Positions 31,880 through 39,355 of a stretch of DNA of 51,459 bases are shown here, one piece after another. The DNA comes from a virus. Positions within the stretch are counted from its first letter, which is position 1; every line of letters begins with the position of its first letter. The position numbers were made by a program, and so were the translations under genes. A model generated the notes under the pieces. That model did not search any database, was not told the DNA's origin, and saw nothing but the letters and a program-made list of their open reading frames with translations. The DNA lies in the IMG/VR virus record IMGVR_UViG_3300034101_005634, positions 1 through 51,459 of that record. One strand, 5' to 3'.

Positions 31880-32863
31880 TCAAAGCTCTTCTTCTTCAAA
31901 AAAATCTTCAATATTTTCAAGATCTGGATTTTCTGTAAAAATTTGGTCTTGATCAACAAATGTAGAATCGTCCCAACCCCAATCTAAACCATCATCATCG
32001 CTCAATAATAATTCTTCAGCAGATGCCATGGAGGAAACAGGTTTTGCAGACCAAAATTTACAGCTCCAATAACGGGCTTTCCATTTCGGTCCAATATTTG
32101 TATCGCATTGATGACGCGCTCTAAAACTTTTTCTACGCTCTGGGTCGTCGCGGCGAATCTCCATATTTGGATCGCCAAATTTAACTATTACAGTATTACC
32201 TTTATCGTTTTTAACATATACGCCAAATTTTTTATTTGATCCACTTGGTAATCTAAATGGTTTATTAAGCGTTTTCTTTTCTGCTTCTGTATAATCAATA
32301 TCATCTAACTCGATATCACCTTCTTCTTCGATATCGACACCAGCTTTTACTAAATCAATACGAGCTAAATCAAAATCAATTGAGTCAAATTCCCAAAAAC
32401 AATCTTCTGGTTTTTGTTCATAATAAAGCTCCTCTCCTCTAGCGACATCTTGATCTGCAGCGCGGTAAGAATCTTTAACTTTGCCACCTTTCTGCATTTT
32501 TAAAAACATATTGACTCTAGCCATTGCCCAACTATTTCTAGTTTGCCCAGGTCTGTGAGAAGTTGAAAAAGCACCAAGACCGCGACGATAAACTTTCTTT
32601 AATTGGTTTAGGGTAACTTTTTTATCATATTTTTCATTATGATCAGAAACCTTCTGTTTTAAAGAGTTAATTACTTTTTCAGTAAAAGTAATTTTTGAAT
32701 CAGAATCTGAAGACGCTGAATCTGGTTTGTTTTTTTCTGAACCCCTTCTGCGCTCAGATGGTTTAGAAGGTGTTTGCGCTCCACTTTTTGGTCCAGGTCT
32801 TGATGCTGCATCAGACTCGACTCCAAAAAAACTTCTTAATTTAGATGAAAAATCAACTTCCAT
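31880..32863 (-). CDS. Conserved phage protein (DUF5824/DUF6321-like)
   Basis: A 327-residue protein with a low-complexity, basic N-terminus (RPGPKSGAQTPSKPSERRRG), a helical block KKVYRRGLGAFSTSHRPGQT-RNSWAMARVNMFL, an acidic middle (EEEGDIELDDIDYTEAEKK) and a C-terminal core KFGDPNMEIRRDDPERRKSF with RARHQCDTNIGPKWKARYWS. The RGLGAFSTSHRPG and KWKARYWSC blocks recur in many large phages, where the function is unresolved and association with virion maturation has been suggested. I recognise the blocks but not a function. It follows nrdA by 44 bp and carries a GTGTAA element 16 nt before its ATG. Confidence 0.65.
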   Translation of the reverse strand: MEVDFSSKLRSFFGVESDAASRPGPKSGAQTPSKPSERRRGSEKNKPDSASSDSDSKITFTEKVINSLKQKVSDHNEKYDKKVTLNQLKKVYRRGLGAFSTSHRPGQTRNSWAMARVNMFLKMQKGGKVKDSYRAADQDVARGEELYYEQKPEDCFWEFDSIDFDLARIDLVKAGVDIEEEGDIELDDIDYTEAEKKTLNKPFRLPSGSNKKFGVYVKNDKGNTVIVKFGDPNMEIRRDDPERRKSFRARHQCDTNIGPKWKARYWSCKFWSAKPVSSMASAEELLLSDDDGLDWGWDDSTFVDQDQIFTENPDLENIEDFFEEEEL

Positions 32864-32907
32864 TATATTAATCTTACACTTTTTTTAAAAAAAATATATA
32901 TTTTTTA
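32864..32907 (-). promoter_or_regulatory. AT-rich gap with GTGTAA element
   Basis: The 44-bp gap between nrdA and the 32863 start contains a run AAAAAAATATATATTTTTTT-like palindrome (weak, AT only) and, on the minus strand, AAAAAAAGTGTAAGATTAAT with GTGTAA at 32879-32874, 16 nt before the ATG. The stretch is strikingly similar to AAAAAAGTGTAATATTAAAT before gene L at 1709-1728. A promoter or shared leader is possible. Confidence 0.35.
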
Positions 32908-34560
32908 TCAAGATTCACACGTTGAGCATGATAAAATTGATCTACTAAGTTCTTGAGATGGATTGCTAGAGCGTTGATAGTATAAACCTTTAATACCTTG
33001 TTCCCAAGCAAATATCATAAGTTCATTAACTTCCTTTGGCTTAGTGTTTGGTGGTATCATTAAATTAAGTGATTGACCTTGGTCAATAAATTTTTGTCTT
33101 TGAGCTGCTTGAATAATAATTTCTTTTTGAGAAATCTCTCCAAATGTTTTAAATGTATCTTTTTCTTCTTGAGTTAAAAAATCAAGATGTTGAACAGAGC
33201 CACCTTTAATCAAAATAGACTTCCATGTTTCTTGATCATTTTTATCTTTTTCTTTAAGAAGCTTTTCGAGATAAGGATTTTTATAAGTAAATTTACCCTT
33301 GGCTAGATCCTTAACAAAATAGTTGCTATTAAGCGGCTCAATAGATGGTGAAACTTGACCCAAAATAAATGAACTACTAGTTGTTGGAGCGACCGCAAGA
33401 GTGGTGGAATTGCGGCGACCATATCCTTCAAGCATTGGAGGTTCTCCAAATAAGTTTGCAAGTTCAATTGTTGCCTTATCTGATTTTTCTCTAATAGTGC
33501 GCCAAATTTGACCATTAAGCAGCTTAGCATCCATAGATTCGAATGGAATCATTTTTAACTGAAGTAGTGAGTGCCAACCAAGAACACCGACACCAAGAGC
33601 GCGTTGATTAATAGCAAATTTACGTGGAGCCTCCATAAACTTGACACCACCTGTCTTTTCAATAAACTCAGACATTACAGCATCAAGAAAATATACAAGG
33701 GTCTCTACTGCATCTGTTTCAGCAATCTCATTCCATTTCTCAAGATTAAGAGATGAGAGATCACAAACAAATGATTCATCATCTGAATTAGAAAGCATAA
33801 TTTCATTACAGAGATTAGAGTTATTGATTTTAAGCCCTTTATCTTTATACATTTGAGGAGCTTGATTATTAGCATTATCAGAAAAGAAAATATATGGATA
33901 ACCAGACTCAAAACGTTTCTTGATCACAAGACCCCAAATCTTACGAGCTTCTTTATCTCCTTCAATCATCTTTTTCATCCATTCGTCAGAAACACAAACG
34001 CCGATTGACATTTCTTGAATTTCGTGACCTTCACCACGAATTTTAAGAAATTCTTCGATATCTGGATGATCGATAGGTAGATAAGCGGCAAATGAACCTC
34101 TACGAACATTGCCTTGAGAAACAACATTCATAAGCTTATCGTAAAGCTCCATAAAATGTACTGAACCTGTAGATTTCCCGCCAGATGAGATTGAGGCTCC
34201 TCTGCCACGCAACGCTCCAAAATATGCACTAGTTCCTCCACCCGCTTTGGTCATTTGACCAACTTCTGAAATTTTTTCAAGAATTGAAGACATTTGGTCG
34301 GAAATGAAACTACCAAAACAGGAAATAGGTAGACCTCTCTCACGGCCAAAATTACTCCAAATTGGACTGGATAAGGAATAAAAACCCTTTGACATGTAAT
34401 TGACAAATTTTTCTGAGAAACCATCAAGATTACCTAATAAAGATTCAGCTCTATCAGCAATGTCTTTAATCCTCTGTTCTGGTGTTTCACCTTCTGTCAG
34501 ATACCCTCTTTCAAGAAATTTTCTTGAATCCTTGTTTAGCCAATATACCTCGTTCTTCAT
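32908..34560 (-). CDS. nrdA: Ribonucleotide reductase class I large subunit, without ATP cone
   Basis: A 550-residue alpha subunit that reduces ribonucleotides to deoxyribonucleotides for phage DNA synthesis. Seen: substrate-side PISCFGSFI (first active-site Cys), TKAGGGTSAYFGALRGRG, NNSNLCNEIMLSNSDDES with the N-x-C-x-E triad, FVCDLSSLNL (second Cys), GLYYQRSS (the Tyr-Tyr radical relay), and the C-terminal SCSTCES cysteine pair. It begins directly at the catalytic barrel (VYWLNKDSRKFLERGYL), so the N-terminal ATP-cone of E. coli NrdA (761 residues) is missing and dATP feedback inhibition should be absent (inference). It lies 3 bp after nrdB. Confidence 0.95.
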   Translation of the reverse strand: MKNEVYWLNKDSRKFLERGYLTEGETPEQRIKDIADRAESLLGNLDGFSEKFVNYMSKGFYSLSSPIWSNFGRERGLPISCFGSFISDQMSSILEKISEVGQMTKAGGGTSAYFGALRGRGASISSGGKSTGSVHFMELYDKLMNVVSQGNVRRGSFAAYLPIDHPDIEEFLKIRGEGHEIQEMSIGVCVSDEWMKKMIEGDKEARKIWGLVIKKRFESGYPYIFFSDNANNQAPQMYKDKGLKINNSNLCNEIMLSNSDDESFVCDLSSLNLEKWNEIAETDAVETLVYFLDAVMSEFIEKTGGVKFMEAPRKFAINQRALGVGVLGWHSLLQLKMIPFESMDAKLLNGQIWRTIREKSDKATIELANLFGEPPMLEGYGRRNSTTLAVAPTTSSSFILGQVSPSIEPLNSNYFVKDLAKGKFTYKNPYLEKLLKEKDKNDQETWKSILIKGGSVQHLDFLTQEEKDTFKTFGEISQKEIIIQAAQRQKFIDQGQSLNLMIPPNTKPKEVNELMIFAWEQGIKGLYYQRSSNPSQELSRSILSCSTCES

Positions 34561-34563
34561 AAA

Positions 34564-35535
34564 TTAAAACAAATCGTCTTCACTGAATGATTGATTTTTT
34601 TTGCTATACTCGACTGGTCTTGAGTGAAAGAAGTCAGTCATGTTGTTGCCCAAAAGTTCTTCATCAAACCATGTTGTACATGATATAAGATTTTCATCAA
34701 TTTTAAATACTTTTGGAAAATTAATTTGAGATAGTGATTCATTGATTCTGTTTTTAATGAATTCCTTTAAAATATCTGCAGATAATCCATCTTCGTTGAT
34801 TCCATTCACCATCCAATCAACGATTTTAGATTCTGATTTAAAAGCCTCTTCAGCCTCATGAAGAATTCTCTCTTGAAGATCTTCGTCGAAAAGTTCTGGA
34901 TGCTCATCACGAATTGTGTTAATTATTTTAATACCAACTAAAGCATGAATGTTTTCTTCATTGCGAGTATATTTTACCTGTTGATCAGTATCTTTAAGAA
35001 CATTCTTAAATCTCGCAAACCAATTGATAATATAAAATTGAGAAAATAAAGACACATTCTCAACAAATAAAGTAAATAGAATTAAAGCATAAAGATATTG
35101 CTTCTTTGAATCTTTATAGAATTTATGCGTGTACTTTTTTAAATACTTAACTCTTCCTTGAATCCACTCAAGTTTAAGATTTTCATCAAAAACATCTTCT
35201 AAATCAAGAACACTAATAAGTCTTTCATATGCGCTATTGTGAATAACTTCGATGTTAGCCATTACATAACCAAGATCTTGAAGCGATGGGTGTGGTAAGT
35301 TTTCACCAAGCTTGGCCCAAAATGTTTTAACAGCGACTTCAATTTGCCCAATTGCTGATAATGTGCGAACAATAATCTCTCTTTCTTGACCAGTCAATTC
35401 GGTTTTGAATTGTTGGACATCCGCTTTAAATGAAAATTCCTTATCTGTCCAAAAGCCATTGTGCATAGCTTCAATAAATTGTTCTGTCCAAGGGTATAAA
35501 TTAGGTTTGCGGGAGATTTGTTCTTCAAAGATCAT
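34564..35535 (-). CDS. nrdB: Ribonucleotide reductase class I small subunit
   Basis: A 323-residue beta subunit that generates the tyrosyl radical. The metal site reads IEVAVKTFWAKL, then ANIEVIHNSAYERLI with E-x2-H-x3-Y (the radical Tyr is present), FVENVSLFSQFYI, and NEENIHALVGIKII with E-x2-H. The C-terminal tail ends FSEDDLF, the usual peptide that docks to NrdA. It is the first gene of the 21-kb leftward unit, driven by the promoter at 35550-35577, with a GTGTAA element 16 nt before its ATG. Length and motifs fit a normal class Ia/Ib enzyme. No NrdI or thioredoxin gene was seen beside it. Confidence 0.93.
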   Translation of the reverse strand: MIFEEQISRKPNLYPWTEQFIEAMHNGFWTDKEFSFKADVQQFKTELTGQEREIIVRTLSAIGQIEVAVKTFWAKLGENLPHPSLQDLGYVMANIEVIHNSAYERLISVLDLEDVFDENLKLEWIQGRVKYLKKYTHKFYKDSKKQYLYALILFTLFVENVSLFSQFYIINWFARFKNVLKDTDQQVKYTRNEENIHALVGIKIINTIRDEHPELFDEDLQERILHEAEEAFKSESKIVDWMVNGINEDGLSADILKEFIKNRINESLSQINFPKVFKIDENLISCTTWFDEELLGNNMTDFFHSRPVEYSKKNQSFSEDDLF

Positions 35536-35549
35536 AGCAATGTATTTAC

Positions 35550-35577
35550 ACTATACCTTGTAATTAAAATTTTGCAA
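35550..35577 (-). promoter_or_regulatory. Sigma70-like promoter for nrdB
   Basis: Read leftward, TTGCAA (35577-35572) and TATAGT (35555-35550) are separated by 16 nt. The -10 is about 15 nt before the nrdB ATG, giving a very short leader, and GTGTAA overlaps the -10 end (35551-35546). It would drive the whole nrd, sugar and replication unit. Confidence 0.6.
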
Positions 35578-35602
35578 GTCGAAAAAATTATTATTTTTTT
35601 TA

Positions 35603-35630
35603 TTGACTTGTTGAAAATTGTCCATATAAT
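35603..35630 (+). promoter_or_regulatory. Sigma70-like promoter, rightward
   Basis: TTGACT (35603-35608) and TATAAT (35625-35630) are separated by 16 nt, a near-consensus match. The start site would fall inside the 14-bp palindrome that follows directly. It reads toward the dNMP kinase, sigma and ssb genes. Confidence 0.65.
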
Positions 35631-35643
35631 AACGTTAACGTTA
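35630..35643. promoter_or_regulatory. Perfect 14-bp palindrome, candidate operator
   Basis: TAACGTTAACGTTA is its own reverse complement and contains two overlapping AACGTT units. It begins on the last base of the -10 at 35625-35630 and so covers the likely start site, the classic place for a repressor. Related ATAACGTA motifs lie near 893, 14552 and 35743. Confidence 0.55.
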
Positions 35644-35710
35644 CAGAAAAGCTTACCTGAATAAATATTAATATTAATTAATATAAATATATTATATGAA
35701 ATAATTTTTA

Positions 35711-35739
35711 TTGACAAATATTTTATTTTGCTCTATAAC
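35711..35739 (+). promoter_or_regulatory. Strong sigma70-like promoter for the dNMP kinase operon
   Basis: TTGACA (35711-35716) and TATAAC (35734-35739) are separated by the ideal 17 nt. The ATG at 35753 is only 13 nt beyond the -10, so the leader is extremely short. A CATAACGTA motif lies between the -10 and the ATG. Two rightward promoters in tandem suggest early and later control. Confidence 0.75.
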
Positions 35740-35752
35740 TCGCATAACGTAA

Positions 35753-36352
35753 ATGAGTTTAAACAACAGAATCATAGCAATAGCTGGAAATGCAAGATCT
35801 GGGAAGGATACATTGGGTGGATTTCTATCAGAATTATTAAATGAATATGGAATATCAACATCCATTAATTCTTTCGCAAAATCTTTGAAGCTTGAAGTCG
35901 ATCCACTATTAAAAAACACAATTGGAATCTCTGCTTTTACCGAAGACTCGGAAGAGAAAAAAATTATTAGAGATTTCCTCGTTTTTTGGGGTTCTAATGT
36001 CAGAAGAAAACTCGATCCAGATATATGGATTAAAGAATTAAAAAATTCACATGATGACAAATCAGTATTAATTATAACTGATTTGAGGTTTGAAAATGAA
36101 TTACAATGGGTGAAAGAGAACAATGGTTTGGTTGTTTATATTTCAAGATTAGATGAAAATGGAAAAACAATAGAACCAGCAAACTCTCTGGAGGAGACTA
36201 ATAATAAAATTTTATCAGCTTCATGCGATAGCTCTCTAACATGGATGACCTCAAATGACCAATCCTTGCTGAAAAGTCTTTCTAATGAAATACTTGATTC
36301 TGTTCTAAATAAAGAAATTTTTGAATTATGGAAAGCGACTTGTCCCTTATAA
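35753..36352 (+). CDS. Deoxynucleoside monophosphate kinase
   Basis: A 199-residue P-loop kinase similar to T4 gp1, which phosphorylates dNMPs (including modified ones) to dNDPs. The Walker A segment is IIAIAGNARSGKDTLGGFLS at residues 8-27. It is followed by ISTSINSFAKSLKLEVDPLL, the LID-like FLVFWGSNVRRKLDPDIWIK, and SVLIITDLRFENELQWVKEN with the Walker-B-like Asp, then VVYISRL. All are features of this family. With NrdA and NrdB across the divergent promoter it forms the dNTP-supply system. It overlaps the sigma-like gene by 25 bp. Confidence 0.85.
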   Translation: MSLNNRIIAIAGNARSGKDTLGGFLSELLNEYGISTSINSFAKSLKLEVDPLLKNTIGISAFTEDSEEKKIIRDFLVFWGSNVRRKLDPDIWIKELKNSHDDKSVLIITDLRFENELQWVKENNGLVVYISRLDENGKTIEPANSLEETNNKILSASCDSSLTWMTSNDQSLLKSLSNEILDSVLNKEIFELWKATCPL

Positions 36353-36900
36353 ATAAAATAAAAAACAATAATGACGAATGGAGTTTGTTAGAGTTAATTA
36401 ATAGACACTCTGGTATTTATACGTCAATGGTTGAAAAATTTGCGAAAGGATCGTCTTACGCGATAGACAGAGGATTAATAATGGATGAAAAAGATTATAC
36501 GATATATTCATCCGCATTAAAATTTGATCCAGATAGATCAACTAAATTTTCAACCTATCTAGCAAACGAAACAAAATGGAAATGTTTAAATATTTTAAAT
36601 AAATTTAAAAAAAATAAAGAATTCTCAATTCATGATGAATTAAATTTTGTAGAACCCTGTTGTGATAATTTTTTAGATGAATTAAACAAATACGAAGCTT
36701 TAAAAGATTTTAAAAAAATATTAAATGAAGAAAAAGATGAAAGATTGAAAAAAATTATTGACATGAGATATTACATGTCTAATAATAAACTCACTCCTTG
36801 GAAAAAAATAGCTAAAGAATTGAATTTATCGATTCAAGGATGTATTAACATACATAATAAATTCATAAACAACATAAAGAAACAAATATACCATGTATAA
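36328..36900 (+). CDS. Sigma-factor-like transcription protein
   Basis: A 190-residue protein with a sigma region 2 pattern, ALKFDPDRSTKFSTYLANET followed by KWKCLNILNKFKKNKEFS (FDP..s.kFstY......I.......). A C-terminal helix-turn-helix like region 4 follows (MRYYMSNNKLTPWKKIAKEL, then NLSIQGCINIHNKFINNIK). The N-terminal ELINRHSGIYTSMVEKFAKG also fits. Its length is close to that of T4 gp55 (185 residues), the late sigma factor, which recognises TATAAATA. A perfect TATAAATA box lies before tail gene L. I infer that this protein directs late transcription. It is coupled between the dNMP kinase and ssb genes by overlaps of 25 and 8 bp. Confidence 0.7.
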   Translation: MESDLSLINKIKNNNDEWSLLELINRHSGIYTSMVEKFAKGSSYAIDRGLIMDEKDYTIYSSALKFDPDRSTKFSTYLANETKWKCLNILNKFKKNKEFSIHDELNFVEPCCDNFLDELNKYEALKDFKKILNEEKDERLKKIIDMRYYMSNNKLTPWKKIAKELNLSIQGCINIHNKFINNIKKQIYHV

Positions 36901-37291
36901 CACAATTATTACAGCTTGTCATCTTGTTAACGATCCAGAATTGAAAGAAATTGGCTCCGACAAAAAGGTTTGCAAAATGCGCATCGCAATTTCAAATCCA
37001 AATTCAAAAACTAAATGCTTCATTGATTGTGAAGCATGGGATCGAAACGCAGAAATCTGCTCTCAGTATCTAAAAAAGGGAAGAGAAGTATTAATTCAAG
37101 GCGAGCTTTGTATGGACTCCTGGAAGCAAGACGAAAAAACAATGACAAAATATTTCATCAAGGCATCTAATGTTCAATTTTTATCAAGCGGTAAAAAAGA
37201 AGACTCTACTCAAGCCGTGAATACTCAACAACCATCACAGGTTAACAAACAAACAGCAAATCAAAGCGCAGACGAAGATATCCCATTTTAA
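36893..37291 (+). CDS. ssb: Single-stranded DNA-binding protein
   Basis: A 132-residue SSB. The OB fold spans about 1-105: MYNTIITACHLVNDPELKEI, KVCKMRIAISNPNSKTKCFI, then DCEAWDRNAEICSQYLKKG, REVLIQGELCMDSWKQDEK. A Gln/Asn-rich linker follows, with the conserved acidic tip DEDIPF that recruits partner proteins in bacterial SSBs. It binds exposed single strands at the fork and in recombination. The bacterial-type tip suggests it can contact host or phage helicase, nuclease and polymerase subunits. It overlaps the sigma-like gene by 8 bp. Confidence 0.93.
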   Translation: MYNTIITACHLVNDPELKEIGSDKKVCKMRIAISNPNSKTKCFIDCEAWDRNAEICSQYLKKGREVLIQGELCMDSWKQDEKTMTKYFIKASNVQFLSSGKKEDSTQAVNTQQPSQVNKQTANQSADEDIPF

Positions 37292-37294
37292 TTT

Positions 37295-38374
37295 ATGAAA
37301 CTATTAGTTGAAGCCCCACTTAATTCTTTAAGTCTTGGAAACGTCTCATTAAATATTATAAGAGAATTCTTCAATAAGGATATCAAGATAGGCTTATTCC
37401 CAGTTGGAAATATCGATCTTAATAGTTTTGATTTGCAGTCCAATTTCTTAAATTACCTCCAGGAGTCGATAGACAATAGATTTTCTTTCTTGGATAAAGA
37501 AATACCATCTTTTAAATTGTGGCACTTGAATGGCAGTGAAAACAGGAAGAATAAAAATCAATATTTATATACATTTTATGAGTGCAACCAACCTACCAAT
37601 ACTGAAATTTCGATAGCCAATGCTCAAGAAAAAGTATTTTTTAGTTCAAATTATTCAAAAAATTTATTTTTAAATAAAGGCTGCAGCAACTCTAATTTTA
37701 TCCCACTTGGGTTCGACAGTGATTTTTTTAATACGAATAAAAATTATCTAAATAATGTAATTCATTTTGGTTTAATGGGTAAATTTGAAAAAAGAAAACA
37801 CACAGGAAAAATAATTCAAACATGGCTGAAGAAGTATGGTAATAATAATAAATACCAATTGACATGCTGTGTTACAAATCCGTTCTTCAAGCCAGAAGAT
37901 ATGAATAATATTATTCAAAACGTGTTAGATGGTAAGAGATATACAAATATTAACTTTCTTCCATTTTTGCAAAAAAACAAAGAAGTAAACGATCTTTTAA
38001 ATTCAATTGATATTGACCTAACTGGTTTAAGTGGCGCTGAAGGTTGGAATCTACCAGCATTTAATGCAACATGTCTTGGTAAATGGAGCATCGTTTTAAA
38101 CGAAACATCTCATAAAGACTGGGCAAATAAAGACAATTCAATTTTAGTTGAGCCAGATGGTGAGTTTGATTGCTATGATCAAGTTTTTTTTCAAAAAAAC
38201 TCAGAATTTAATCAAGGTACATTTTTTAATTGGAACGAAGAATCAGTTATCTCTGCAATGGAAAAGGCCGAAAACAAAGCGCGACAAATTAACACAGAGG
38301 GACAAAAATTAGCGGCCAATTTGACATACTCCAATACAACAGATAAGATTTTATCTAGTATTTTTAACGGTTGA
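37295..38374 (+). CDS. GT4-like glycosyltransferase
   Basis: A 359-residue GT-B protein: MKLLVEAPLNSLSLGNVSLN, YLYTFYECNQPTNTEISIAN, VFFSSNYSKNLFLNKGCSN, FIPLGFDSDFFN, then IHFGLMGKFEKRKHTGKIIQ, the start of the donor domain. The donor site is DIDLTGLSGAEGWNLPAFNA (E-G-W-N-L-P, the usual G.EG.gLp.lEA), followed by LGKWSIVLNETSHKDW. It is a normal-length glycosyltransferase set within a replication operon, 3 bp after ssb. Its stop codon is part of the -35 of the Hsp20 promoter. Substrate is unknown. Confidence 0.78.
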   Translation: MKLLVEAPLNSLSLGNVSLNIIREFFNKDIKIGLFPVGNIDLNSFDLQSNFLNYLQESIDNRFSFLDKEIPSFKLWHLNGSENRKNKNQYLYTFYECNQPTNTEISIANAQEKVFFSSNYSKNLFLNKGCSNSNFIPLGFDSDFFNTNKNYLNNVIHFGLMGKFEKRKHTGKIIQTWLKKYGNNNKYQLTCCVTNPFFKPEDMNNIIQNVLDGKRYTNINFLPFLQKNKEVNDLLNSIDIDLTGLSGAEGWNLPAFNATCLGKWSIVLNETSHKDWANKDNSILVEPDGEFDCYDQVFFQKNSEFNQGTFFNWNEESVISAMEKAENKARQINTEGQKLAANLTYSNTTDKILSSIFNG

Positions 38375-38399
38375 CAATTGGCACAATATATGATATAGA
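38371..38399 (+). promoter_or_regulatory. Sigma70-like promoter for Hsp20
   Basis: TTGACA (38371-38376) and TATAGA (38394-38399) are separated by the ideal 17 nt. The -35 contains the TGA stop of the preceding glycosyltransferase. The ATG at 38408 follows 8 nt after the -10, so the transcript is leaderless or nearly so. Confidence 0.75.
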
Positions 38400-38407
38400 A
38401 AAAGTCT

Positions 38408-38734
38408 ATGAATACATTATTTAATGAATTATTTGGATCAACGGATTTTTGCTCCAGGGGTAATTTAAAAAACGCCCATATTAAAGATTCTGGAGACGTA
38501 TATCTGGTTGATTTTGAACTAGCTGGATATGATAAATCTGAAATTAAAATTACAGCAACTGATGAGCTTCTTAAAATCAAAGCCAAAAACGAAGAAAGAT
38601 CTAAGGATCTAGCCATTAATCTTAATAATCTTGTTTCTATTAATCATATCAAATCAGAATACAAGAATGGATTACTAAAAATAACACTTCCAAAAAAATC
38701 CATATCTGATAGTCTAGATATAAAAATAAACTAA
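38408..38734 (+). CDS. Hsp20/alpha-crystallin small heat shock protein
   Basis: A 108-residue small heat shock protein. The alpha-crystallin domain reads DVYLVDFELAGYDKSEIKIT, DELLKIKAKN, then SEYKNGLLKITLPKKSISDS, the family's A..KNGvL.i.lPK signature. The N-terminal arm is short (MNTLFNELFGSTDFCSRGN), and the C-terminal I-x-I motif appears as DIKIN. Such genes are common in T4-like cyanophages, where they are thought to hold structural proteins or replication enzymes. It has its own strong promoter and terminator, a separate expression unit. No Shine-Dalgarno sequence is present. Confidence 0.9.
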   Translation: MNTLFNELFGSTDFCSRGNLKNAHIKDSGDVYLVDFELAGYDKSEIKITATDELLKIKAKNEERSKDLAINLNNLVSINHIKSEYKNGLLKITLPKKSISDSLDIKIN

Positions 38735-38741
38735 CACAAAT

Positions 38742-38775
38742 AAAAATAGGCAGAATTGAATTTCTGCCTATTTTT
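38742..38775 (+). terminator. Rho-independent terminator after Hsp20
   Basis: A perfect 14-bp stem (38742-38755, AAAAATAGGCAGAA, with 38762-38775) with a 6-nt loop is followed by a T/A tract. The T arm serves rightward transcripts. The A arm would give a T tract for leftward transcripts too, so it can work in both directions. Confidence 0.85.
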
Positions 38776-38789
38776 TATATATAATATAT

Positions 38790-39179
38790 ATGCCAATTTA
38801 TACATATAAAAATCAATTAACGGATGAATATAAAGATGTATTTCAATCCATGAATGATAAACATGAATACTTTGGGGAAAGTGGCGATGAAGATAATTGG
38901 GTAAGAATTTTTTATAGTCCAAACGCATCTATTGATACAAGCATAGATCCATTTAGTTGTAAAGACTTTAACAATAGAACGGAATCAAAAAAAGGAACAG
39001 TTGGAGACATGTTGGACTACAGTAAAGAAATGAGTCAGAGGAGAGCTGATTTGGCTGGTGGAAAAGATCCTGTTAAAGAAAAGTATTTTGAAAACTATTC
39101 TAAAGAAAGAAAAGGAGCCAAACATCCAGAACAAATAAAAACCTTTGAAAGCAAAAATGTTAAAGTTGATTATACTTAA
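38790..39179 (+). CDS. Small phage protein, FmdB-like N-terminus without zinc cysteines
   Basis: A 129-residue protein starting MPIYTYKNQLTDEYKDVFQS, like the N-terminus of FmdB-type and related phage proteins (MPxYxxxN..T.E.....S). The later part, NWVRIFYSPNASIDTSIDPF, matches the W.R.f..P segment of the phage versions, and the C-terminal half is a charged helix (KEMSQRRADLAGGKDPVKEK). The zinc-ribbon cysteines of bacterial FmdB are missing. Function is unknown. It begins 14 bp after the Hsp20 terminator in a TATATAATATAT context that could be a -10. Its 3' end converges with the 39160-39351 gene and overlaps it by 20 bp. Confidence 0.65.
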   Translation: MPIYTYKNQLTDEYKDVFQSMNDKHEYFGESGDEDNWVRIFYSPNASIDTSIDPFSCKDFNNRTESKKGTVGDMLDYSKEMSQRRADLAGGKDPVKEKYFENYSKERKGAKHPEQIKTFESKNVKVDYT

Positions 39180-39351
39180 AAAGTTTAATTAAATTATTTG
39201 CTTCTTCTTCACTATCAAACCAATACCATCCATCTACTGGATATTCATATTGGTCTTTATCTTGTGATACTAATACAAACCCATTTCCTTCTACTATGTT
39301 TGGAGCATATAAAAGTTCCTCATTATCTTTTTTGTAAAATCCTGATGTCAT
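39160..39351 (-). CDS. Small acidic protein at the end of the fibre operon
   Basis: A 63-residue protein, MTSGFYKKDNEELLYAPNIV, then FVLVSQDKDQYEYPVDGWYW and FDSEEEANNLIKLF. The PVDGWYWFDSEEEA segment looks like those of small phage proteins found beside tail-fibre genes. The function is unknown. It is the last gene of the leftward structural block, 4 bp after the repeat fibre gene, and converges with the 38790 gene. No terminator hairpin is seen at its end apart from the bidirectional one at 38742-38775. Confidence 0.6.
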   Translation of the reverse strand: MTSGFYKKDNEELLYAPNIVEGNGFVLVSQDKDQYEYPVDGWYWFDSEEEANNLIKLFKYNQL

Positions 39352-39355
39352 AAAA

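Larger units (their letters stand above)
35536..35752. other. Divergent control region between replication operons
   Basis: This 217-bp non-coding, very AT-rich gap separates nrdB (leftward) from the dNMP kinase operon (rightward). It holds one leftward and two rightward promoter-like elements, a perfect 14-bp palindrome, a CAAGTC/GACTTG inverted repeat (35575-35580 with 35605-35610) and a TATAAATA box at 35682-35689. As the only large intergenic gap in the replication region it is also a candidate replication origin (inference, no iterons seen). Confidence 0.6.

Noticed and set aside
35532-35717. Small leftward frame in the divergent control region
   Set aside because: It lies over the promoters and palindrome and encodes Ile/Asn-rich low-complexity sequence.
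35692-36123. 143-residue frame opposite the dNMP kinase
   Set aside because: It is antisense to a clear P-loop kinase and covers its promoter.
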